Shown here in pieces: positions 16,959 through 25,447 of a stretch of 64,000 nt of DNA (position 1 is the first letter of the stretch; each line of letters opens with the position of its first letter). This DNA is from Bordetella sp. FB-8. GTDB lineage: Bacteria; Pseudomonadota; Gammaproteobacteria; Burkholderiales; Burkholderiaceae_B. The position numbers and the translations under genes are program-made. The notes under the pieces were generated by a model that ran no database searches, was not told the DNA's origin, and was given only the letters and a program-made list of their open reading frames with translations. Where the stretch lies: positions 1,761,633-1,825,632 of the forward strand of contig NZ_KB907784.1 in NCBI RefSeq assembly GCF_000382185.1, in the 5' to 3' direction.

Positions 16959-17964
16959 GACTGGCTCCCGCAGCCACGCCATCGATACGCTCGATGCGTA
17001 CCACGGCCGCCCTACTCTCATCCTTGCCGCCGAGCCGTAGCTCGGCCGCACCGAACAAACGATCCACGATGTCGTAAGGCGCATGGAAACGGTAGTTCAC
17101 CAGCTCGCCCTTGCCATCCGGCCCGACCACGAACAGCGGTGGCAATTCGCCCTGCGCGATGCCCGCAGGAAACTGGATATAGACATGCTGCCCGTCGTCG
17201 AAGGCACGCACGGGTTTCCACGGCGGGCTGTCGCCCGTGATCGCGTAGCGGAAATGCAACTGGTCGAGCGACAGGCCATCGGCAGCAGGCGCCACCGCAT
17301 CGGCGGCCTGCGCCTGGGCCTGCAAGGCCAGCATCTGGTCCTTCGGATATTCCCATGATACGGACGCCATCCACGCCTTCGCGGTGGACGTAAGTTCGAG
17401 CAGGTAGGTGCGCCGGTTCGTGGTGATGACGAGGTTCGTCATGATCCCCGCGCGCACCGGCTTGACCATGACGGCCACGCGCCGGCTCGCGCCATTGCCG
17501 CTCGCGGTATCGCCCACGATCCATTGCACCGTGTCGCCGGCCGCGACCGTCACCAGTTCCTCGCCTTGCTGCAAACTGATGACCGTCACGCGGCTGGGGC
17601 TGGTATAGACCTGATACAACGCGCCATCGGAGAACGGCCAGACTTGGATCGCGTTGATGTAGCCGTCGCGCGTCGGCACCACGCTTGCGTCGGCGTTGGC
17701 CTGCTCAACGCGCGCTTTCGCGTCTGCGGGTTCGGGTGCCGGCTTTCCATCGGCAGCACTTGGCAGCAGCTGCTTCATCTGATCCGGCAATGGCAAGGGC
17801 TTCGGCACCTCCACGACTGCAACCGGCTTGGGCGGCTCGGGCAATGGTTGCGCCTTGACCGATTCGTCCAGCGAGATCGCCGGCGGTGGTTGGCCTTGCG
17901 TGGCGCAGCCAGCAAGGCTACCCAGCAGGACGAGGAAGGCAATGGCGGTGATCGACGGTTTCAT
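16945..17964 (-). CDS. trbG: TrbG/VirB9-like conjugal transfer lipoprotein
   Basis: About 339 residues. The N-terminus is a lipoprotein-type signal peptide with a cysteine after LLGSLAG (LAGCATQG). A Pro-rich linker follows, then the VirB9/TrbG domain (SPSRVTVISLQQGEEL, DTVQWIVGD, VRAGIMTNLVITTNRRTYLL). In type IV secretion it forms part of the outer-membrane core with the VirB10-like protein. Start and stop overlap the neighbouring trb genes, as expected for this operon. Confidence 0.88.
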   Translation of the reverse strand: MKPSITAIAFLVLLGSLAGCATQGQPPPAISLDESVKAQPLPEPPKPVAVVEVPKPLPLPDQMKQLLPSAADGKPAPEPADAKARVEQANADASVVPTRDGYINAIQVWPFSDGALYQVYTSPSRVTVISLQQGEELVTVAAGDTVQWIVGDTASGNGASRRVAVMVKPVRAGIMTNLVITTNRRTYLLELTSTAKAWMASVSWEYPKDQMLALQAQAQAADAVAPAADGLSLDQLHFRYAITGDSPPWKPVRAFDDGQHVYIQFPAGIAQGELPPLFVVGPDGKGELVNYRFHAPYDIVDRLFGAAELRLGGKDESRAAVVRIERIDGVAAGASHGRD

Positions 17965-18668
17965 GGCTTCTTCGCTCCTTCCGGCGCGTCCAGGTCACGA
18001 CTCCAGGACAGCCCGTTGATGTAAATGCCGAGGGGATTACGACGCACCTGCTGTTCGGTGCGCGGCGTCTGCATGACAAGAGTGAGCATCGCCGTCCAGT
18101 GCTCGGTGCCGGTCGGCGTGCCGTCGTTGAAATGCTGTTCGGTCCAGCGCACCTGGAATGAGGTATCGCTGACGCGCACCACGCTGGTTACATCCACCGA
18201 TACAGAGTCCTGCCCGACATGTGCGAACGGATCGTGAGCGCGGGCGTAATCGTTCAAGGTCGCCGCGCCCCGGTCGGTGGTGTAGCCGTAGGCTTCGAGC
18301 CAGTTCTGGCGGACCACCACCGGGTCGATCGACAGCGAACGCACGTCGGTCACGAAGCGCGCCAGGTGGTACGCGATCTGTGCATCGGTTGGCCGGTACG
18401 GTGTCGTAGCTGCCCCGACCGCGCGGACTTGGCCCGAGTGACCGACCTCGACCACGTAGGGCGTGACGCGCGACTGGCCGGATTGCCAGACAAGGCCCGC
18501 AGCCATCAGCAGCGCGAGGCCCAGGCAGCCGAAGGCCATCAACCGCCAGTTCTTCGCCTGCACGCGCGCGCTGCCGAGGCGTTCATCCCATACCTGCGCG
18601 GCGGCCTGATAAGGCGTGGCAGGCACAGGTGACTCGCTGTAGCGCACGCCGGGTCGTGTGAAGCGCAT
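17961..18668 (-). CDS. trbF: TrbF/VirB8-like conjugal transfer protein
   Basis: About 235 residues. One N-terminal membrane helix (LMAFGCLGLALLMAAGLVW) is followed by a periplasmic VirB8-like domain (PYVVEVGHSGQVRAVGAA, RFVTDVRSLSIDPVVVRQNW). In the IncP system TrbF is the VirB8-like scaffold of the mating channel. It is preceded by GGGAGGCG 4-11 bases before its ATG. It is now the first complete gene of the residual trb operon, because trbL upstream is truncated. Confidence 0.85.
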   Translation of the reverse strand: MRFTRPGVRYSESPVPATPYQAAAQVWDERLGSARVQAKNWRLMAFGCLGLALLMAAGLVWQSGQSRVTPYVVEVGHSGQVRAVGAATTPYRPTDAQIAYHLARFVTDVRSLSIDPVVVRQNWLEAYGYTTDRGAATLNDYARAHDPFAHVGQDSVSVDVTSVVRVSDTSFQVRWTEQHFNDGTPTGTEHWTAMLTLVMQTPRTEQQVRRNPLGIYINGLSWSRDLDAPEGAKKP

Positions 18669-18680
18669 GGCTCGCCTCCC

Positions 18681-18803
18681 TTACTCGTTCGAGGAATCGT
18701 TGAGTTCCGGCGCGGCCCCGCCGCCGCCGTGGTCGGCCGAGCGCACGACATGCGCGGCCGTCGAAGCGCCATGCGCGGCGCGCTGGCGGCGTTGCAGGCG
18801 TTG
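18681..18803 (-). pseudogene. trbL: trbL C-terminal remnant
   Basis: Forty codons ending in TAA twelve bases before the trbF start. The residues RQRAAHGASTAAHVVRSAD and a Gly-rich tail match the kind of C-terminus seen in TrbL proteins, and trbL is the gene expected just before trbF. The frame is cut exactly at the left inverted repeat of the IS3-family element, so the rest of the gene (normally several hundred residues) is gone. Confidence 0.65.
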
Positions 18804-18833
18804 TGACCCTGTCTCGTTTCCACGTACATCAAG

Positions 18834-19697
18834 TCATGCAGCCGAACGGGCATTCTCCCATGCGACAGGGGCGAGGAAGCCGTTGGCCGAGTGCAGGCGC
18901 TGGCGGTTGTACCAGCCCTCGATCCAGTCGACGATGTCTAGCCGCGCCTGCGCCCGCGTTTCGTAGCGTACCTGGTAGACACGTTCGACCTTCAGCGTCT
19001 TGAAGAAACTCTCCATCGGTGCGTTGTCCCAAGCATTGGCCCTGCGGCTCATAGACATCGTGATGCCCAGGCCGGCCGCCAACGCTCGGTAGCGCCCGCT
19101 GGCATACTGCGATCCGCGATCGGTATGTACGAGCAGACCCTTTTCGGGCTTGCGTTGCCACCAGGCCGATTGCAGCGCGGCGCATACCAAGCCCGCATCG
19201 ATGGCCTCGGACATCGACCACCCCACGATCCGCCGGCCTGCCAAGTCCATCACTGCCGCAAGATACAGCCAGCCCTCGCCGGTGGGCACATACGTGATGT
19301 CGGCCACCCAGGCTTGGTCGGGCTGCCAGCCATCGAAACGTCGATCCAGCAGGTTCGGCGCCACCGGCAGGCGGTGGGCCGAGTCGGTAGTCACCACGAA
19401 CGGCCTTCTGTACACCGGCCGCAGCCCTTGGCGCCGCAGGCTTTTGCGAACCCGCTCGGCACCGACGATCTGGCCCTGCTGGCGCAGTCTTTGCACGATT
19501 CGAGGACGTCCGTAGCTGCGGCGGCTGGCCTGGTGGAGAGCGGCCACCTTGGCATCCAGGGCCTGATTGGCCAACGCCCTCTTGCTGGGCGGGCGCACGC
19601 GCCATTGGCAGTAGCCGCTGCGCGAGACACCCAGCACGCGGCACAACCGGCTAACAGGGTACTGGTCGCGATGTTTGTCGATCCAGGCGTACTTCAT
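18834..19697 (-). CDS. IS3-family transposase, OrfB (DDE catalytic part)
   Basis: About 287 residues. It has an HTH_21-type N-terminus (RLCRVLGVSRSGYCQW) and an rve integrase core with the catalytic triad: D in WVADITYVPT, D in LLVHTDRGSQYAS and E in NAPMESFFKTLKVE. The ATG overlaps the orfA stop by four bases. In this family a fused OrfAB is usually made by -1 frameshifting. It appears intact. Confidence 0.93.
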   Translation of the reverse strand: MKYAWIDKHRDQYPVSRLCRVLGVSRSGYCQWRVRPPSKRALANQALDAKVAALHQASRRSYGRPRIVQRLRQQGQIVGAERVRKSLRRQGLRPVYRRPFVVTTDSAHRLPVAPNLLDRRFDGWQPDQAWVADITYVPTGEGWLYLAAVMDLAGRRIVGWSMSEAIDAGLVCAALQSAWWQRKPEKGLLVHTDRGSQYASGRYRALAAGLGITMSMSRRANAWDNAPMESFFKTLKVERVYQVRYETRAQARLDIVDWIEGWYNRQRLHSANGFLAPVAWENARSAA

Positions 19698-20014
19698 CGC
19701 GACACTTTGGCGAAGTACGCCGTCGCTTTTCGCAGGATTTCTACATCCAGCTTCGCTTCGGCCAATTCCCGGCGCAGGCGGCTGTTCTCCGCCTCCAACT
19801 CACTGATGGGGCGACGGGTAGGCGCCTCCCCCGCGACTGCCCCTACGCCGGTGCTGGCCGAGGCAACGCTCCGCCTTGACCAGTTTCCCAGCGTGGCCAC
19901 CGGCACGCCAAGGCGCCGTGCCGCTTCGTGCCCGCCCACCGAGGCCGCGAGCCTGACAGCCTCTGCCTTGAATTGCTCTGTGTACTGCCTCTTGGGCAGC
20001 CTGCCTTCTTTCAT
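19694..20014 (-). CDS. IS3-family transposase, OrfA (DNA-binding part)
   Basis: About 106 residues. A transposase_8-type helix-turn-helix is visible (YTEQFKAEAVRLAASVGG, AARRLGVPVATLGNW), followed by a leucine-zipper-like coiled coil (ISELEAENSRLRRELAEAK). The start at MKEGRLPKRQ is chosen as typical; the frame extends a little further towards the terminal repeat. It recognises the IS ends together with OrfB. Confidence 0.9.
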   Translation of the reverse strand: MKEGRLPKRQYTEQFKAEAVRLAASVGGHEAARRLGVPVATLGNWSRRSVASASTGVGAVAGEAPTRRPISELEAENSRLRRELAEAKLDVEILRKATAYFAKVSR

Positions 20015-20078
20015 CTCGATTCTCCGTACCTTTGAAGTTAACAACTTCTTGATGTACGTGAAATCGAGGCAGGGTCAA

Positions 20079-20506
20079 TCCAAGGCTGTCGCAGTCCAGC
20101 GGACAAAGCACGCGATTCCGCTAATGCCGATGCGGCATGGCGCACCTTCGCGGCACGCTGCCGTCCCCTGGCGCGTGCCGCGCCCCCCCCATGTGCAGAC
20201 AAGGTTTTCAAGCGGCCATGTGCCGCGACCTTTTATCTTGCCTTCCGCCTTTGCCCTTCGCTGTCGCTCCAGGCATCGTCGGCCCGGCGGCGCTGTGTTG
20301 CTCGCAGCCAGCACGCCCTGGAACGCAGCCACGACCCTCGGTCGGGCGCGTTCAAGGCAAGATGCCTGCACGGGGGAAAGCGTCGCTGGATGTTGCGCGA
20401 CGAGCGGCGCGGACGCGCTCGTACGACACGCGCGACGACACGGCGACGGCCGGAAAAACGGCACGCCGGATGGCACGAGGAAGCGCAGCGAATCGGTGGC
20501 CATCAT
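20079..20506 (-). pseudogene. Gene downstream of traF, cut by the IS
   Basis: The ATG at 20506 overlaps the traF stop (TGATG), a strong hint of a coupled gene. The frame stays open for about 140 codons to the IS boundary and closes just inside the IS, so the 3' end is lost or replaced. It contains the segment GRGTWPLENLVCTWG, which reads like a conserved motif, but I cannot name the family. In related elements the relaxase region follows traF; this may be all that is left before it. Unusual Arg/Ser/Cys-rich composition lowers confidence that it is truly coding. Confidence 0.35.
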
Positions 20507-21090
20507 CAGCGTGTCTCCAGCCAGACCGGATGCGCGACACCGATCACCGTGGAAGCAGCAATCGGCCCGAAATAGCGACTGTCGAACGACGCTGGGTTGG
20601 TCACGCTCAACAGGAACAGTTCGCCCGGTGCGAGGCGGCGGCACTGCTGCCAGGATGGCAGCGGACGGCCTATGCGATCAGCGGGCAGCACGGGGGCCAT
20701 CGGCACGCCGTCGATGCGCACGCTGCGACCGACGATGCACACCTCCTGCGGCGCGACCGCACCGATGCGCTTGAGCAAGGGAACGCGCATTGGCAGGTAG
20801 CCGCGCTGCGCCGCCAGTGCAGCGGCTTCGGTCGGCAACGGGACGAGCACGATGCTGTCCACGGACAACGGACGTGGCAGCGAGCCGGCCCGATGGTCGA
20901 GCAGATCGACGCGATACCAGCCGACCGCCACGCTGTCGGACGGGTTGTAGGTCAGACGCGGCAGCGGCTGCACGAAAGCCGCCCAGGCCAGCGCAGCGAA
21001 GCCGCAGGCGGACAGGCCCGCCAGCACGAGGCGAGCGCGCAGGCGCGAACGAGAATGCGGTGCGGTGCCGGATGGAAAAATACTCGTCAT
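20506..21090 (-). CDS. traF: TraF-like conjugation peptidase (signal-peptidase S26 family)
   Basis: About 194 residues. After a short basic N-terminus comes a membrane helix (LVLAGLSACGFAALAWAAF). The S26 catalytic-serine region reads TYNPSDSVAVGWYRVD, the lysine-bearing segment is PLLKRIGAVAPQEVCIVGRSVRIDG, and FLLSVTNPASFDSRYFGPI follows. In IncP plasmids TraF cyclises the TrbC pilin; here trbC is missing. ATGA overlap with the upstream DUF2840 gene supports the start at 21090. Confidence 0.85.
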   Translation of the reverse strand: MTSIFPSGTAPHSRSRLRARLVLAGLSACGFAALAWAAFVQPLPRLTYNPSDSVAVGWYRVDLLDHRAGSLPRPLSVDSIVLVPLPTEAAALAAQRGYLPMRVPLLKRIGAVAPQEVCIVGRSVRIDGVPMAPVLPADRIGRPLPSWQQCRRLAPGELFLLSVTNPASFDSRYFGPIAASTVIGVAHPVWLETR

Positions 21091-21620
21091 GGCCGCGACC
21101 TCCCAGCCAGCCAGGCGGCGTGCCGCTCGGCGGTGTACGCGGGCAACGGCAAGCGTGCCGCGAGCCGGTTGCCGAGCGTGCGCCAGTACGCGGGCGACAC
21201 GTCGGCGGGCGCGATACCTTGCGCCTCGATGGCGTCGAGCTGCGCCAGCACGGCGCGCACGGCAGGCTTGCTCTCGGCATGCAGCAGCAGGCGCGCGCCC
21301 GGCAACACGCCGGGGATGCGCTGCGCCGCGTCCAGCGGCGTGCAAGCCTGCATTACCATGAGTTGCCAGCGGATCGTGCCGTAGTCGTTGGCGTGCCAGC
21401 GAATGCGGCAAAACATGGCGCGCGGCAGGAACACGGCGACACGGCGCCAGCGGTCGAGCCGGATGGTGCGCGCCGGTTCGCCGAAGCGTAGATACACGTC
21501 GATGCGCTGCTCGATATAGGCGAGCGAAACGCGGGTCAGCGGTGCGATGCCGACCTGACCGATGAGCACTGTAAGCGATGGCGGCGGCGCAGTCGTGGCC
21601 GCCAGAGCGGATGCGTTCAT
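21087..21620 (-). CDS. DUF2840-family protein
   Basis: About 177 residues, matching the DUF2840 proteins found between parA and traF in Tn4371-like elements (RVSLAYIEQRIDVYLRFGEPA, FRIRWHANDYGTIRWQLMV-type core). It has no signal peptide or membrane helix. Function unknown, presumably linked to transfer or its control because of its conserved place in the element. Start and stop overlap both neighbours by four bases. Confidence 0.75.
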   Translation of the reverse strand: MNASALAATTAPPPSLTVLIGQVGIAPLTRVSLAYIEQRIDVYLRFGEPARTIRLDRWRRVAVFLPRAMFCRIRWHANDYGTIRWQLMVMQACTPLDAAQRIPGVLPGARLLLHAESKPAVRAVLAQLDAIEAQGIAPADVSPAYWRTLGNRLAARLPLPAYTAERHAAWLAGRSRP

Positions 21621-21868
21621 GAGGTTTTCTCCGGGAACTCGCGTTCCAGCAGTGCGCGCAGCAGTTCGGCGACGGTCACGCCCTGCGTGAAGGCCGACAC
21701 CTTGATACGCGCCCGCATCGCGGGCGTGATGTCGAGGGTCAGGCGTGCGGTGTAGAGGTCGCCTTTCTGGAGGCCATCGGCGTCGCCCTGGCGAACCCAC
21801 GCTTCGGCGTGCGGGTTTGCTGGCGGACGTGCGCCGATGCCGATGCGTTTGCCGCGCGCAGTCGTCAT
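21617..21868 (-). CDS. Ribbon-helix-helix protein next to ParA
   Basis: 83 residues. The segment LYTARLTLDITPAMRARIKVSA, followed by two helices (GVTVAELLRALLEREF), is a ribbon-helix-helix DNA-binding fold. It is coupled by ATGA overlap to parA, so it may be the centromere-binding/regulatory partner of that ParA, like ParG/ParR-type proteins. That pairing is an inference. Confidence 0.72.
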   Translation of the reverse strand: MTTARGKRIGIGARPPANPHAEAWVRQGDADGLQKGDLYTARLTLDITPAMRARIKVSAFTQGVTVAELLRALLEREFPEKTS

Positions 21869-22503
21869 GTCGGCCACCGCAGCAGCTCGTCGGTGAGCGC
21901 GGTGATCTCGCGTGCGGCGGCGCTGTCGGGTGCTGTCTCGCGTGCAAGCCGGCCATCGGCTACGCTGTCGGCGAACACGATGCGCTGATGCACTTCCGAG
22001 CGCAGCGCAGGTAGTGGCTGCTCGGCGAGCGCGCCGTGTGCCTCGCGGCCGATGATGGTGGTGCTGACGCGCCGATTGACGACAAAGGCCGCGTGCAGCG
22101 CAGGCCGGAATACCTGCGCTTCGCGGATCAGCGCCACCATCTCGGCGGACGCCCACAAGTCGTAGGGGCTGGGCTGCACGGGAATCAGCACGCGCTCGGC
22201 CGCCAGCAGTGCAGAGCGCGCCAGGGCGGCGATGCGCGGCGGGCCGTCGATGACGACGTGATCGGCACGGCGGGCCAGCTCTGGCGCCTCCTGATGTAGC
22301 GTCTCGCGGGCCAGGCCCACGGCGCTGAACAGGCGCGGCAAGCCCTGCTGGGCGCGCCGCTGCGTCCAGTCCAGCGACGAGCCTTGCGGGTCGGCATCGA
22401 GCAGGACGACGTGCTGGCCACGCATCGCCAGCTCGCCGGCGATGTGCGTGGCGAGCGTGGTCTTGCCGACGCCGCCTTTCTGGTTGAGCAGCGCAACGAT
22501 CAT
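21865..22503 (-). CDS. parA: ParA-family partition ATPase
   Basis: About 212 residues. The deviant Walker A motif KGGVGKTT is near residue 10, then LLDADPQGSSLDW and VVIDGPPRI. This short form lacks the long N-terminal DNA-binding extension, like the ParA of Tn4371-type elements and IncP IncC2. It would help maintain the element during its extrachromosomal phase. It starts about 90 bases from a set of short repeats and about 170 bases from iterons that lie between it and repA. Confidence 0.92.
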   Translation of the reverse strand: MIVALLNQKGGVGKTTLATHIAGELAMRGQHVVLLDADPQGSSLDWTQRRAQQGLPRLFSAVGLARETLHQEAPELARRADHVVIDGPPRIAALARSALLAAERVLIPVQPSPYDLWASAEMVALIREAQVFRPALHAAFVVNRRVSTTIIGREAHGALAEQPLPALRSEVHQRIVFADSVADGRLARETAPDSAAAREITALTDELLRWPT

Positions 22504-22595
22504 GGCGCGGTCCTCCGTGCTGGAAAGCCGGGTTTTCGCGGTTGCGCATGGTGCCGTTTGGCGGTTGTCCACCGAAGCGGCGCGCTCTTACTACC

Positions 22596-22626
22596 AGTTA
22601 GAGCTTTTAAGTTAGAGAAGTTAGAG
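22596..22626. repeat. Three AGTTAGAG repeats upstream of parA
   Basis: AGTTAGAG occurs three times (22596-22603, 22610-22617, 22619-22626) on the + strand in an AT-richer pocket. This could be a binding site for the small ribbon-helix-helix/ParA pair, or part of the replication origin. Confidence 0.5.
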
Positions 22627-22668
22627 GGAGCGCAAACCCGCGCCGTTATTGGCTTTGCGGCGATTTCG

Positions 22669-22732
22669 CACGCCTGATAGCACGATAGGGACACGCCTGA
22701 TAGCACGATACCCGGCACGCCTGATAGCACGA
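22669..22732. repeat. Iterons: three copies of a 17-bp repeat, probable replication origin
   Basis: CACGCCTGATAGCACGA is repeated exactly three times, at 22669-22685, 22692-22708 and 22716-22732, with periods of 23 and 24 bases. That is about two helical turns, so all copies face the same side of the helix. The array sits between repA and parA. Iterons next to a rep gene are the classic sign of an origin bound by the replication initiator. Confidence 0.8.
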
Positions 22733-22756
22733 GGCCGTCCACACGATGTCCCCGAG

Positions 22757-23590
22757 TTATCCCCGTGCCGTGAACGGCACGGGCCGAAAGGTCAACAATT
22801 CGGTGTTGCTGTCCGGTATCCGCTCGATGCCGAGCACGTAACCGGGCAGCGACTGCCGCGCGACCAGCGCGCGTAAGTCGCAGGCGAAGTCGTAGGGCTT
22901 CGCCGTGCTGCCCGATTTCTTGTGCAGGTGCCGGAAGTCGAATTGCCAGCCGTGTTCCTGTCTCCCGCCGTGCTTGCGCACGAGCCGGTACAGCCATCGC
23001 TCGATACCGCCGGTCAGCCGGAAATACGACGGGTCGATGGTCAGCACCAGGGCGGCGTCGAGCACGCCGGCATAGAACCAGTCCGGCAGGATCAACTCGA
23101 TGCCCAGCGGCGTGCCGCGGGCGTCGGCCAGCTCCTTCCATTCGTTGATCCACGAGAAGCGATGTAGGCGCCGCCCAGTCGTCTCGCGGATGGAAGTCGC
23201 TACGGTCGTCGATTGCAGCCGGTCGAGCGCGGCCTTGAGGCGCTGGTAGTCGCGCAGCGACACCCCGCGTCCGATGAAGCGCAGGATCTCGTAGGGCGTG
23301 GCCTGCATCAGCCGCGACGGCCGTAGGCCCGCGTCGCGCGCTTCCACGATCTGCGAGGCCGCCCAGATCAGCACGTCCGCGTCCCAGATGGTCGCTATGC
23401 CGTGCTCCTGCGTGCCCTCCACGCGGATCGTGACGTTGCCGCTGCGGAAGTCGATCGGCGCGGTGCGCCGCGACTTCGCCAGCGAGAAGAACGGAAAGGC
23501 CATCAAGTCCTGGGCGTCGCGCGGCACCATGTCGCCCGGCAAGGCGCGGAACAGGTCGAGCTGTTCCCGCTCCCGCGATGGGCTGGGCAT
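22757..23590 (-). CDS. repA: RepA-like replication initiator of the element
   Basis: About 277 residues, matching the replication initiator A family found in Tn4371-like and some IncP-like elements (MPRDAQDLMAFPFFSL-type N-terminus, SGNVTIRVEGTQEHGIATIWD, FDFRHLHKKSGST). It would bind the iterons immediately downstream and start replication of the excised circle. The start at 23590 is chosen because an ATG sits at MPSPSREREQ; a GTG four codons upstream is possible. It follows the AlpA-like gene closely. Confidence 0.8.
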   Translation of the reverse strand: MPSPSREREQLDLFRALPGDMVPRDAQDLMAFPFFSLAKSRRTAPIDFRSGNVTIRVEGTQEHGIATIWDADVLIWAASQIVEARDAGLRPSRLMQATPYEILRFIGRGVSLRDYQRLKAALDRLQSTTVATSIRETTGRRLHRFSWINEWKELADARGTPLGIELILPDWFYAGVLDAALVLTIDPSYFRLTGGIERWLYRLVRKHGGRQEHGWQFDFRHLHKKSGSTAKPYDFACDLRALVARQSLPGYVLGIERIPDSNTELLTFRPVPFTARG

Positions 23591-23616
23591 GGCGATGGCC
23601 ACCGGCGAGTCGCCCG

Positions 23617-23913
23617 TCAGCGCGCACGGTTGTCCGCCGAGTGATGCTCGGCGTATTCGGGATCGGACGTGGTTTCGTAGCTGCGCTGGTCGGCCCAGGC
23701 ATCGAGATCGACTGCTGCGTACATCACGCGGCGGCCGAACTTGCGGAATTTCGGCCCGTTGCCAATCACGCGTTGCTTTTCGAGCGTGCGCGGCGACAGC
23801 CGCAGGTACTCGGCGGCTTCGTCGTTGGTAAGGTAGCGTTGGGGTTGCGGTGTCGTGGCGACGGGTGCGGCGGCAGGCCGCAAGGGAGCGGGACGCATCG
23901 GATGAACCTCCAT
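23617..23913 (-). CDS. AlpA/MerR-like helix-turn-helix protein
   Basis: 98 residues. The segment YLTNDEAAEYLRLSPRTLEKQRVIGNG is a HTH_17/AlpA-type DNA-binding domain, followed by a small wing region (RRVMYAAVDLDAWADQ). Such proteins act as excisionases (directionality factors) or regulators in integrative elements. Its place directly upstream of repA suggests control of excision or replication. Confidence 0.82.
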   Translation of the reverse strand: MEVHPMRPAPLRPAAAPVATTPQPQRYLTNDEAAEYLRLSPRTLEKQRVIGNGPKFRKFGRRVMYAAVDLDAWADQRSYETTSDPEYAEHHSADNRAR

Positions 23914-24023
23914 CGGTCAGGAACGCCCGGCCACACAGCGCGACCGGATGGAGGCAGTCTTGGGAAAGCGACGCGTTGCGCGGAGGGTCGTTTTGCAACG
24001 TAGGCAAAGCGACCCTGCGCAGG

Positions 24024-24779
24024 TCAATCGAGCTGTGCAAAGCGGCGGTAGCCGCCGCGCATCAGCGATTGGCCGCGCCGCACCAGGCGGCGCACGCGCG
24101 AGCGCAGGCCGCCGTCGGTGTACCAGTTGGCGGCCACGGCATCCGCGCCAAACAGTCCGATGGCGGTTTTGCGCAAGGATGCGCCCGCGAGGGCGGCGTC
24201 GAGCGCCTGCAAAGTGTGCAGCTCCAGCAGCGCGGCAGACGTGGGCCGCGAGCGGGCCGCTGCCGCAGGCACGGCTGCGTCTACCGTTGCCAGCATGTCC
24301 AGTTCGGCCGTGATCGTGCGGTAGCTCGCGCGAGCTGTGACGCAGGCGCGAACGGCATAGAGATAGGCCATGCCATCGGCCAGACCCTGCGCCAATACAA
24401 GCCGCACGCAGCAGCGTGGCCAACGTGCGGTCAGCACGAGGCGCTTGCCGTCATGGATCAGGTGCTTGCGACCGGGAATGCGCCAGAACGCGAAGGCGTT
24501 GGCTTTCGGTGGCGGGTCGGCATCCGGGTAGAGCTGGATCACGCCAACAGGATCGGGAAACCAGTCTGGATGTGCGTCGCGTGCATCCAGTGTCGGGTCT
24601 TCCAGCAGGCGCAAGCCCCAGGCGTGCGCCGCATCCGGGCGGAAGCGACGGCGCAGCCAGTCGCGCCGGTAGTCGGGATGGCGGCGCAGGTACTCCCAGG
24701 CCAGTGCGGGGCCATCCAGATGCAGGACGTACAGGTACGCGGCGGTGGGATACCAGGCATCGGCGCTTCGATCAGCCAT
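24024..24779 (-). CDS. DUF2285-family protein
   Basis: About 251 residues. The segment AWEYLRRHPDYRRDWLRRR is typical of the DUF2285/DUF6499-type proteins that are almost always carried by integrative elements. The C-terminal part is helical and Ala/Arg-rich. Usually described as a putative transcriptional regulator; the function is not proven. I use the ATG at 24779 (MADRSADAWYPTAAYLY). Confidence 0.75.
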   Translation of the reverse strand: MADRSADAWYPTAAYLYVLHLDGPALAWEYLRRHPDYRRDWLRRRFRPDAAHAWGLRLLEDPTLDARDAHPDWFPDPVGVIQLYPDADPPPKANAFAFWRIPGRKHLIHDGKRLVLTARWPRCCVRLVLAQGLADGMAYLYAVRACVTARASYRTITAELDMLATVDAAVPAAAARSRPTSAALLELHTLQALDAALAGASLRKTAIGLFGADAVAANWYTDGGLRSRVRRLVRRGQSLMRGGYRRFAQLD

Positions 24780-25096
24780 GACACAACCTCCTGTCAAACA
24801 GGCACGTCACCACGGGCGTCGAACACAGGAGCTACAACATCAAAGCGCCATCAAGTAAGCGAAAAATCAAGCTGTAACGAGGGGTGTCAAGACCGATTAG
24901 CTCCGGTGCCTTGCAAGGGTCGTCCGAATGCAACGGCTGCGCCGCACGGAAATGGCGAGCAGCACCGGACACCCTGCCGTAAGCCGCGCCGCGCATCCTG
25001 TCTCTTTCGGTCAGGGCCGCACCGGCTTGGTGCCAGAGTGCCGATCCAGACCGCAACTGTCTTGACCTAGACCGAGAAAGACACAATACGCCCCGC
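24780..25096. other. Intergenic region inside the element, no gene seen
   Basis: About 320 bases between the DUF2285 and DUF2958 genes. I see no credible coding frame and no strong terminator. It presumably holds the promoter of the leftward DUF2285 gene near 24800-24900. Confidence 0.4.
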
Positions 25097-25447
25097 TTAG
25101 TCAGGAATGGAGCCGTCGCGCTGCGCCAGCCTGACGTACTCCGATAGTGGCCGTGCGGCGTGGAAATAGAGGTCGCGCAAGACAGGCCGTTGCTGCGGCC
25201 CGACGATACCGGCCAGGTCGGACAGCTTGACCGTCCCGAGCGCCGGCATCCCGATACCAAGGTCGATCAGTCCCCAGGCGGTATCGCCATCGGCGGGATC
25301 GAGCGAAGCCAGCAACCAGGTCGCGTGCGCGTCCGGCGTGAACAGTCGCACCACCGGCAGCGGGTCAATGTCCTGCCCCGCAGCACGCGCCGCACCGACG
25401 GCGAGTAGCTGCGCGCGCTGTTCTGCGGTGACGAGTGGCTGGGTCAT
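25097..25447 (-). CDS. DUF2958-family protein
   Basis: 116 residues with the typical core DPLPVVRLFTPDAHATWLLASLDP, DTAWGLIDLGIGMPALG and KLSDLAGIVGP. DUF2958 proteins are small, soluble and nearly always linked to ICE/plasmid maintenance regions; their function is unknown. It is separated by AT-richer DNA from the rightward XRE gene. Confidence 0.78.
   Translation of the reverse strand: MTQPLVTAEQRAQLLAVGAARAAGQDIDPLPVVRLFTPDAHATWLLASLDPADGDTAWGLIDLGIGMPALGTVKLSDLAGIVGPQQRPVLRDLYFHAARPLSEYVRLAQRDGSIPD

Larger units (their letters stand above)
18804..20078 (-). mobile_element. IS3-family insertion sequence, 1275 bp
   Basis: Imperfect 30-bp terminal inverted repeats beginning TGACCCTG are at 18804-18833 and 20049-20078, each containing CACGTACATCAAG. 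The element carries the usual two overlapping transposase frames. The flanking bases (TTG on the left, ATC on the right) do not form a target duplication. Because trbL is cut on one side and the traF-linked gene on the other, the IS probably sits at the edge of a deletion rather than being a simple insertion. Confidence 0.88.
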
